A stretch of 10,277 nucleotides of DNA from CAYJAD01 sp964368075 (GTDB lineage Bacteria > Desulfobacterota > Desulfovibrionia > Desulfovibrionales > Desulfovibrionaceae), in NCBI GenBank assembly GCA_964368075.1, contig CAYJAD010000073.1, positions 1 through 10,277 on the forward strand, read 5' to 3'. A model generated the notes under the pieces. It saw nothing but the letters and a program-made list of their open reading frames with translations. It was not told the DNA's origin and did not search any database. The position numbers and the translations under genes are program-made. Each line of letters opens with the position of its first letter. Within the stretch, counting starts at the first letter, position 1. Positions 5,561 to 10,277 of this stretch are shown here, one piece after another.

Positions 5561-6884
5561 TATGCAAACACAGCAACTTAATGCGGATAACCCCCAACTA
5601 CCTAAGCTTTGGGGGCTTATGGATTGCAATAATTTTTATGCGTCCTGCGAACGGATTTTCCGCCCCGATTTGCAAAATCGTCCCATAGTGGTTTTGTCCA
5701 ACAATGACGGCTGTATTGTGGCGCGTTCTGCTGAGGCAAAGGCATTGGGCATTCCCATGGGTGCGCCAGAGTTTCAGCAACGGGCTTTACTCAAAAAGCA
5801 TGGTGTGGCGGTGTTTTCATCCAACTATGCTCTTTATGGTGATATATCTAACAGAGTCATGCAAGTGACAGAAACTGTTACGCCAGATGTGGAACAATAC
5901 TCCATTGATGAGGCTTTTATACCATTTACAGGGGCGATTCATACTAATGCAGAGCAAGTTTGTGTTGAACTTCGTGAACGTATTTTTAAGTGGACAGGCA
6001 TAACCGTATCTATTGGCCTTGGGTCAACCAAGACCTTGGCAAAGCTTGCCAACCATTTGGCCAAGAAAAATAGTGGTATTTTTACATTTCCTACTATAAA
6101 GGCAGAACAAGATGTATTGCTTGCCCAAATACCCGTAGGGGAGGTTTGGGGGATAGGCCGTCGCTATGCAGCTAAACTGCGTATGTATGATGTGCTTACA
6201 GCAAAGGCTTTGCGAGATAAAGACAATCTATGGCTAAGGAAGGTACTTAGCATTACTGGACTACACACAGCTATGGAGCTTAGGGGAATACCATGTGTGG
6301 CTGAAACTTCGCCATCAAGTATATGCCAAAGCCTTGTGTCCTCACGTTCATTTGGGGTGAGGGTTTATAATAAATCTGATCTTGCTGAAGCCTTATCAAG
6401 CTTTACAGCCAACGCCGTCGCACGTTTACGTCGTGAAAACTTGCTTGCAAACGGCATTGCTGTGCATATTCGTAGTTCAAGGCACGCACAAGATAGGTAT
6501 GCTGAAACTATTAACATTACCCTATCCAAACCAACGGCAGATACGAAAACATTTTTACAAGCCGCCATGCGTGGCCTTGAGATGGCCTTTAAGGAAGGCA
6601 TTGCTTATGCAAAAGCTGGGGTCATGCTCTATGATATTTGCCCTGCCAATAGCTATCAAGGTAGCCTACTAACAGTACTTGACCCTGAACAAGAAAAGCA
6701 TGATGTTCGCTCAACGAAACTCATGTCTGCTCTTGATGCCATTAATAACCGTTTTGGCAGACATACTCTTAAATATGCTAGCGAGGGACTAGATATGAAT
6801 GCCACGTGGCGTATGCGTCAGAAGTACTTATCTCCACGCTTTACTGCTGGCTGGGATACGTTACCAGTAGCTATGTGTAAGTAA
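5541..6884 (+). CDS. umuC: UmuC, Y-family translesion DNA polymerase V catalytic subunit
   Basis: A protein of 447 residues, slightly longer than the 422 of E. coli UmuC because of an N-terminal extension of about 20 residues. It copies past DNA lesions together with UmuD'. The palm begins LMDCNNFYASCE with metal-binding Asp28. The second acidic pair is Asp123-Glu124 in QYSIDEAF. Fingers-type text (LSNNDGCIVARS) lies at 52-63. A helix-hairpin-helix thumb (IPVGEVWGIGRRYAAKL) is near 197-213. The little-finger domain spans about 265-365. YQGSLLTVLD (372-381) aligns with the beta-clamp motif region. The end (KYLSPRFTAGWDTLP) is the DUF4113 tail typical of UmuC. The ATG at 5541 is preceded by GGTGAG and lies inside the end of umuD. 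A second ATG at 5562 is possible but less well placed. The frame is intact. Confidence 0.96.
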   Translation: MSSINYDMQTQQLNADNPQLPKLWGLMDCNNFYASCERIFRPDLQNRPIVVLSNNDGCIVARSAEAKALGIPMGAPEFQQRALLKKHGVAVFSSNYALYGDISNRVMQVTETVTPDVEQYSIDEAFIPFTGAIHTNAEQVCVELRERIFKWTGITVSIGLGSTKTLAKLANHLAKKNSGIFTFPTIKAEQDVLLAQIPVGEVWGIGRRYAAKLRMYDVLTAKALRDKDNLWLRKVLSITGLHTAMELRGIPCVAETSPSSICQSLVSSRSFGVRVYNKSDLAEALSSFTANAVARLRRENLLANGIAVHIRSSRHAQDRYAETINITLSKPTADTKTFLQAAMRGLEMAFKEGIAYAKAGVMLYDICPANSYQGSLLTVLDPEQEKHDVRSTKLMSALDAINNRFGRHTLKYASEGLDMNATWRMRQKYLSPRFTAGWDTLPVAMCK

Positions 6885-6895
6885 CATACAGTATT

Positions 6896-6932
6896 TAAAA
6901 TAAAAAGATACGCCTTATTCGGCGTGCCTTTT
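6896..6932. terminator. Bidirectional terminator between umuC and the convergent small gene
   Basis: The stem ACGCC (6910-6914) and GGCGT (6921-6925) has a 6-nt loop, with a possible U-G pair extending it. On the plus strand it is followed by GCCTTTT. On the minus strand it is followed by TCTTTTTATTTT, a better T tract. It fits termination of both convergent genes. Confidence 0.65.
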
Positions 6933-6946
6933 ATGAATGATTGGGT

Positions 6947-7297
6947 TTAGCCAATAATGATGAGCTTCATCTCTGTCTCAGAAATCCTCTTGAATTCAAA
7001 GAGGGTATCGGGCTGTATGTCAAAACCATATCTCTTAAAACGTGTTGGCGATATATGTAATCCGTTTTTCCCAGATTTTAATTCTGGTAAAGAATGTGCG
7101 CCGCTTTTGAAATCTGTTTGCCAATTGATATCCACGAAGGTTTTGGTGCGCCTAGACAAGTTATAAAAAACATGTTCTAGGTCTTTACGGCGTTTAAAAC
7201 CAAAAACTTTCATGAGATCTTCACCCGTGACTCCAGATTTCACAAAATTGTGAAACTCACTCCATTGTTCATTTGAATACTCTTTATTGTCCTCCAA
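6947..7297 (-). CDS. Small protein of unknown function, possibly 5'-truncated
   Basis: A protein of 116 residues if it starts at TTG 7297. The N-terminal part is helical (EQWSEFHNFVKSGVTGEDLMKVFGFKRRKDLEHVFYNL), with a possible helix-turn-helix near 22-48. The C-terminal part is beta-rich, GLHISPTRFKRYGF then PDTLFEFKRI and EMKLIII, loosely like an AbrB-type swapped-hairpin strand pattern. I do not recognise a family. The start is a problem. There is no ATG in frame, the TTG has no upstream Shine-Dalgarno, and GGAGG falls just inside the proposed coding region. The frame stays open upstream to a TAG at 7345-7343. The 5' end may have been lost in the decayed DNA to the right. It converges on umuC across a shared terminator. 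Confidence 0.55.
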   Translation of the reverse strand: MEDNKEYSNEQWSEFHNFVKSGVTGEDLMKVFGFKRRKDLEHVFYNLSRRTKTFVDINWQTDFKSGAHSLPELKSGKNGLHISPTRFKRYGFDIQPDTLFEFKRISETEMKLIIIG

Positions 7298-7449
7298 GAT
7301 TGAATGTTTGTAGTAACAATCTCTGGTGTGGCTTGCTGCACACTACAGCACGAGTTTTGTGCTCTGTCTGAGGCATGAGGTTGCAGTTGTTGAGTGACAG
7401 ATGAACTGCAAGGGAGAATCTTCCTTCACACCTGTTAACAAATATTACT

Positions 7450-7689
7450 GTGTTTTGTTGTATCGTTAAAGACGTAGGGCATGATAGTGATATCTCTTCT
7501 CCTGCTTTGGAGGAAATGGTACGAGCCAAGGTGAAAGGTGATGACTGTAACAATGCTAGTAAGGTCATTCGTGGCACCCTGCGCCTTATGAAGATTAGTA
7601 CGCTTTTGCTAAGACAAGCCAAGTTGAAGTTGTTGAAGATTATTTACGAACAGCATGAAGATCTTGCAATAAAGACTGGGAGTCCTTAG
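7450..7689 (+). CDS. Uncertain small ORF, possibly a remnant gene
   Basis: A plus-strand frame gives 79 residues from a GTG at 7450, or 57 residues from ATG 7516, which has GGAGG immediately upstream but spaced too tightly. The segment SPALEEMVRAKVKGDDCNNA, then SKVIRGTLRLMKISTLLLRQ, has the look of a small helical protein. The frame continues upstream only to TGA at 7402-7404, with another TGA about 30 nt further up in the same frame. A 22-codon frame from ATG 7401 (MNCKGESSFTPVNKYYCVLL) reads into the same place in another phase. That would fit a frameshifted gene. No family is recognised. Confidence 0.3.
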   Translation: MFCCIVKDVGHDSDISSPALEEMVRAKVKGDDCNNASKVIRGTLRLMKISTLLLRQAKLKLLKIIYEQHEDLAIKTGSP

Positions 7690-7765
7690 ATAGAACAGGC
7701 GATATTTTGCTCTGTTTGTTGGAGCTAAACGGGGGAAGGGATTGGCACAAATATAAGCTTATGTG

Positions 7766-7826
7766 AATAAAAAAATAAAGGTCACAGAATTGCGTACCTT
7801 TTGGGTAAACTGCAATCCTATGACCT
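7766..7826 (-). terminator. Rho-independent terminator of the DUF3987 gene
   Basis: An imperfect 15-bp stem (7779-7793 with 7812-7826, 13 of 15 pairs) encloses an inner TACC/GGTA pairing. On the minus strand it is followed by the T-rich tract TTTATTTTTTTATT (7779-7766). It lies about 60 bp past the stop of the DUF3987 gene, as expected. Confidence 0.7.
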
Positions 7827-7886
7827 AAGTTATATGGTTAACGTAAAATATACTATTAATAATAGAAAAATTTCCATAGAGTTTTT

Positions 7887-9584
7887 TTAAAATATGCTAT
7901 TTTGCCTATTTACACTAATGGGAATGTTTTGAATGTGTATTTTTGAGGCATCATACGCATAAAAATAAGGATGAAGTATAACCTTACGTTTTGTACTTCC
8001 GTTGTCATAGAGCCGTAACGCATTACACCTTTGCAAATATCCGATACCCCTTTCAACTTTAGCCATAGTTAAGTGCGTACAACTTGCAATACGGCGCATA
8101 TCAATGCCTTCTTGCAGAATACTTTTGCGACTATTCACATCTATCTTGTGAAAATAGTCATTAATTTTTTTCGCCATAGGTAGAGCCGTTAGCCCATATT
8201 CATGATAAGTAAAATATATTTGTTCTAGCAAGCTCATGGCAATCTTAATGCCTACTTGCATAGTAGGCAGAGATAGGGTCTCGCTTGTGGGAAATTCATT
8301 GCTCCAGATGTGATATGCTAGTGCAAATCTAGCTGCTAAACCATGAAGCTTTTTTAAGGCGGGTACAGATCTTTCGGGAAACGTTGGCATGTATCTCTTT
8401 TCAACCATTTCCTCAAAATTTTTTAATTCTTTAACAGCCTCATGAGTAGTCTCTACTTTATGAATTTTTCTACTATCTAAGTCGCAGTAAAAATTTTGCA
8501 AAAGTTGTGAAATTTTCTGGTTGTAGAAATTTAGATTGCCAGAACGTGGATGTTCAGCCTGTTTGTAATTTAGTAAGAATATACATCTAGCTGTAAAGCC
8601 TTGATTTTGCATTTCTTTATTTTCAACTATTTTTATAATTTCACTCGGTTGAACATAAAGGGACAAATTTAAGCTTGGCTTATGTATCGAAATTTTATTT
8701 CTGCTTGTCGCGCGGTGTATATCTTCAAAGTCATACCCTTGTTTAAAGTGGCTAAACAATTCTTTGTCTTTTAGCAAGCAATTGATAATAGCACCTTCAG
8801 CAGAAACTACCGCCAAATGTCCATTATTCTTACTTAGTGTTGATAATAAACCTGCACTTGTACAGGATTCAACAAGAAAATCTTGTGTTTCAAGAAAAGT
8901 AGAGTTTTTTACATGACGCGCTCCTTGTGAAAGACGCATTATTTTTTCATTTATGCTGTCGGAATTTTGCATTATAGTGGAGTTTAATAATTCGTCGATT
9001 AGCGGCGCAATTGTTTTGCGAACATTTCTTTTGATTTCAGATGCTATTGCTTGCTTAACATCATTATCTATTTCATTTTCTTTAATTTCTTCCACAAATT
9101 CCTCAAAAGGATGTATGATTTTTTTTATCACTACACTTTTACGACTTCCAGATTCATCGGCTAAAAATGCGTATATAGAAGGGAATTCATCGTGACCTTC
9201 CTCTATATTTACATATATATTTCCTTGAGTAGCCACAAGAACTTGTGTCAGAATCAATATTACTGCAGATTGAATACTTGTTTTGGTGTCAGACACAAGT
9301 GCTCGAGCAGTATCATATAAATTCATATCCATGGTAGCAATGTCTAACTCCTCAAATTGAAAAGGATTATAGCTTATCGAATATTTAGACAGCTGGCTTT
9401 GAATCTGATTTATAGTAATAAAGTCTTGATTTTCTTTGTAGTTTTTATTGAATTTGTTAATAATATCAACAATTTTATTGTGCTGGTCTGCAATATGAAG
9501 TGGAATATATACTCCGCTATGTCTGTCATACATCATTGCATCTAATTGCTTGCCATATTGCGGTGAATTAAACAAAATACTCAT
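7887..9584 (-). CDS. DUF3987/YfjI-type primase-helicase-like ATPase
   Basis: A protein of 565 residues. I chose the ATG at 9584 for its AGGAG with 6-nt spacing; the frame extends to a TTG at 9617, which lies inside a hairpin. The layout matches DUF3987 (YfjI-like) proteins of mobile elements. Residues 138-154 (SIYAFLADESGSRKSVV) hold a P-loop variant ESGSRKS, close to the SGERKS form usual in this family. SAEGAIINCL (261-270) is in the Walker-B position. GFTAR (329-333) is the conserved arginine segment. LKKLHGLAARFALAYHIWS (410-428) is the typical family helix. A winged helix-turn-helix follows near 495-530 (MRRIASCTHLTMAKVERGIG). Such proteins are thought to unwind or prime element DNA, often beside a YfjJ-type protein, which is also present here. 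No separate primase domain is seen. It is probably cotranscribed with the gene upstream. Confidence 0.87.
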   Translation of the reverse strand: MSILFNSPQYGKQLDAMMYDRHSGVYIPLHIADQHNKIVDIINKFNKNYKENQDFITINQIQSQLSKYSISYNPFQFEELDIATMDMNLYDTARALVSDTKTSIQSAVILILTQVLVATQGNIYVNIEEGHDEFPSIYAFLADESGSRKSVVIKKIIHPFEEFVEEIKENEIDNDVKQAIASEIKRNVRKTIAPLIDELLNSTIMQNSDSINEKIMRLSQGARHVKNSTFLETQDFLVESCTSAGLLSTLSKNNGHLAVVSAEGAIINCLLKDKELFSHFKQGYDFEDIHRATSRNKISIHKPSLNLSLYVQPSEIIKIVENKEMQNQGFTARCIFLLNYKQAEHPRSGNLNFYNQKISQLLQNFYCDLDSRKIHKVETTHEAVKELKNFEEMVEKRYMPTFPERSVPALKKLHGLAARFALAYHIWSNEFPTSETLSLPTMQVGIKIAMSLLEQIYFTYHEYGLTALPMAKKINDYFHKIDVNSRKSILQEGIDMRRIASCTHLTMAKVERGIGYLQRCNALRLYDNGSTKRKVILHPYFYAYDASKIHIQNIPISVNRQNSIF

Positions 9585-9598
9585 ATAAGTCTCCTGTA

Positions 9599-9622
9599 GG
9601 CCCTTGATGAGAATCAAGGGCC
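9599..9622. repeat. Perfect 10-bp-stem, 4-nt-loop hairpin upstream of the DUF3987 ribosome site
   Basis: GGCCCTTGAT (9599-9608) and ATCAAGGGCC (9613-9622) are perfect complements around GAGA. In the minus-strand transcript it sits between the stop of the 202-residue protein (9632) and the AGGAG of the DUF3987 gene, leaving only four nucleotides before that site. There is no T tract on either side, so it is not an ordinary terminator. Confidence 0.8.
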
Positions 9623-9631
9623 ATGTTTGAA

Positions 9632-10240
9632 TTAACCAAGTGTGATAGGTGTTACTAAAATTCCGTTTTCATGTGGAATAAGTTGAAATAAAGATTGCTC
9701 CAAATCTTTAATATCAAAATAATGCACTAGAGATTGAAGTAACATGGCTGAGGGGGCTACGCTATCAAAGTAATCTTTTAGTGTCAGATTATTGTTGAGA
9801 GCCATATCAGCAATAAGGTTCTTGAACTGTGTCTTTGAAAGACCTAATTTCATGCGTAGTAATAACAACGATTCTTTTTTGAGAATAGCCTCGGCAATGG
9901 CAGTCTTGAAAGCGGCACGTTCCTTATTTGAAAAGCGATTTCGCTTTTTTTGGGTAGCAGCACCTGCGTTGCTAGTGCCGTTATGGGTGTCCGTACCCGT
10001 ACTGGGCTGCATCAGTTGAGCAGCGGGCTGGTTACCTGTAGTTGCACCAGCGTTGCTTGTACCGCTATGGGGGACTGTGCCCACATGGGGCTGCATCTGT
10101 TGAGTAGCGGGCTGGTTACCTGTAGTTGCACCAGCGTTGCTTGTACCGCTATGGGGGACTGTGCCCACATGGGGCTGCATCTGTTGAGTAGCGGGCTGGC
10201 TACCTCTAGTTGCACCTGCGTTGCTAGGTCGTGTCGACAT
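9632..10240 (-). CDS. Repeat-bearing protein with C-terminal helical domain, possible DNA-binding partner of the DUF3987 protein
   Basis: A protein of 202 residues from ATG 10240. The ribosome site is weak (TAAAGTGA), but a possible upstream frame ends with TGA directly before the ATG, so coupling is likely. Residues about 6-96 are 28-residue repeats, SNAGATTGNQPATQQMQPHV and so on, rich in Gly, Thr, Pro and Gln, and probably disordered. A basic linker (QKKRNRFSNKERAAFK, 97-112) leads to a helical domain. Within it LLLRMKLGLSKTQFKNLIAD (126-145) looks like a helix-turn-helix, followed by a helical part and a short beta end (ENGILVTPITLG). It lies 47 bp from the DUF3987 start and is probably in one operon with it. 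A replication or copy-control accessory is a fair guess. I do not recognise the family. Confidence 0.72.
   Translation of the reverse strand: MSTRPSNAGATRGSQPATQQMQPHVGTVPHSGTSNAGATTGNQPATQQMQPHVGTVPHSGTSNAGATTGNQPAAQLMQPSTGTDTHNGTSNAGAATQKKRNRFSNKERAAFKTAIAEAILKKESLLLLRMKLGLSKTQFKNLIADMALNNNLTLKDYFDSVAPSAMLLQSLVHYFDIKDLEQSLFQLIPHENGILVTPITLG
9960..10226. repeat. 84-bp tandem repeat array, three full units and part of a fourth
   Basis: Units begin with GCACC at 9960, 10044, 10128 and 10212, exactly 84 bp apart. The two units 10044-10127 and 10128-10211 differ at only two positions. The unit at 9960-10043 is clearly diverged, and the fourth is cut short near the gene start. Since 84 is a multiple of three the reading frame is kept, giving 28-residue protein repeats. 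Confidence 0.93.
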
Positions 10241-10277
10241 TCACTTTAGCCATATAGTAATAGCTGCAATGCATAAA

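Larger units (their letters stand above)
7298..7886. other. Gap of about 590 bp, apparently decayed coding DNA with one terminator
   Basis: Apart from the uncertain plus-strand ORF ending at 7689 and the terminator near 7766-7826, I see no intact gene here. Short frames with in-frame stops run through 7300-7470 on the plus strand. The open minus-strand frame at 7284-7622 looks like an antisense shadow, with an atypical amino-acid mix. AT-rich DNA at 7827-7886 directly follows the DUF3987 stop. Confidence 0.5.

Noticed and set aside
7284..7622. Minus-strand frame of 112 codons
   Set aside because: It has an unusual Ser/Leu/Arg-rich composition, no ribosome site, overlaps the neighbouring gene and is antisense to the more plausible plus-strand frame.
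9960..10226. CRISPR array
   Set aside because: The 84-bp units abut with no variable spacers and encode protein repeats.
9950..10249. Long open frames through the repeat array on both strands
   Set aside because: An 84-bp unit without stops in a frame keeps that frame open by repetition alone. Only the minus-strand frame continuing into a folded C-terminal domain is believable.
10241..10277. Possible end of an upstream minus-strand gene (reads CIAAITIWLK, then TGA next to the ATG)
   Set aside because: Only 12 codons are visible before the window edge, too few to support a gene. It is mentioned only as a hint of translational coupling.

Overview
The window looks like a stretch of an integrated mobile element (genomic island or satellite-like element) in a moderately AT-rich bacterial chromosome, most likely from a proteobacterium. 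The sequence does not fix the species. The AlpA-like regulator, the UmuD/UmuC pair and the style of the proteins would suit a Desulfovibrionaceae-like host, but that is an impression only. No rRNA, tRNA, CRISPR array, integrase, transposase or capsid gene is visible, so neither end of the element can be placed.

Left part (1-1400): a cysteine-rich exported protein of about 370 residues on the minus strand carries two copies of one domain. It is followed at the window edge by an open frame with no start codon that resembles the same domain. Next (1495-3286, all minus strand) come four small genes: an AlpA/excisionase-type helix-turn-helix protein, a Pro/Gln-rich protein with a short C-terminal 'SEKQ' domain, a HigA-type antitoxin with no visible toxin, and a small coiled-coil protein. 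Divergent from these is a Fic-domain protein with an N-terminal self-inhibition motif (3402-4154), ended by a clear Rho-independent terminator.

Middle part (4211-6884): a minus-strand YagK/YfjJ (inovirus Gp2-like) replication-type protein is divergent from a complete umuDC operon. The 315-bp AT-rich gap between them holds a TGnTATAAT promoter for umuDC and short repeats next to the rep gene. umuC converges on a small minus-strand gene of unknown function across a shared hairpin terminator.

Right part (6947-10277): a region of about 590 bp (7298-7886) looks decayed apart from one small plus-strand ORF and a terminator. It is followed by a DUF3987/YfjI-type primase-helicase-like ATPase and, upstream of that, a protein of 202 residues whose N-terminal half is built from 84-bp tandem repeats. 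A perfect 10-bp-stem hairpin separates these two genes.

AlpA-like, YfjJ-like and YfjI-like proteins also occur together in the E. coli CP4-57 cryptic prophage. My reading is that this trio is the regulation and replication core of the element. The umuDC operon, the Fic protein and the antitoxin would then be cargo or stabilising genes. No obviously new defence system can be demonstrated from the sequence alone.
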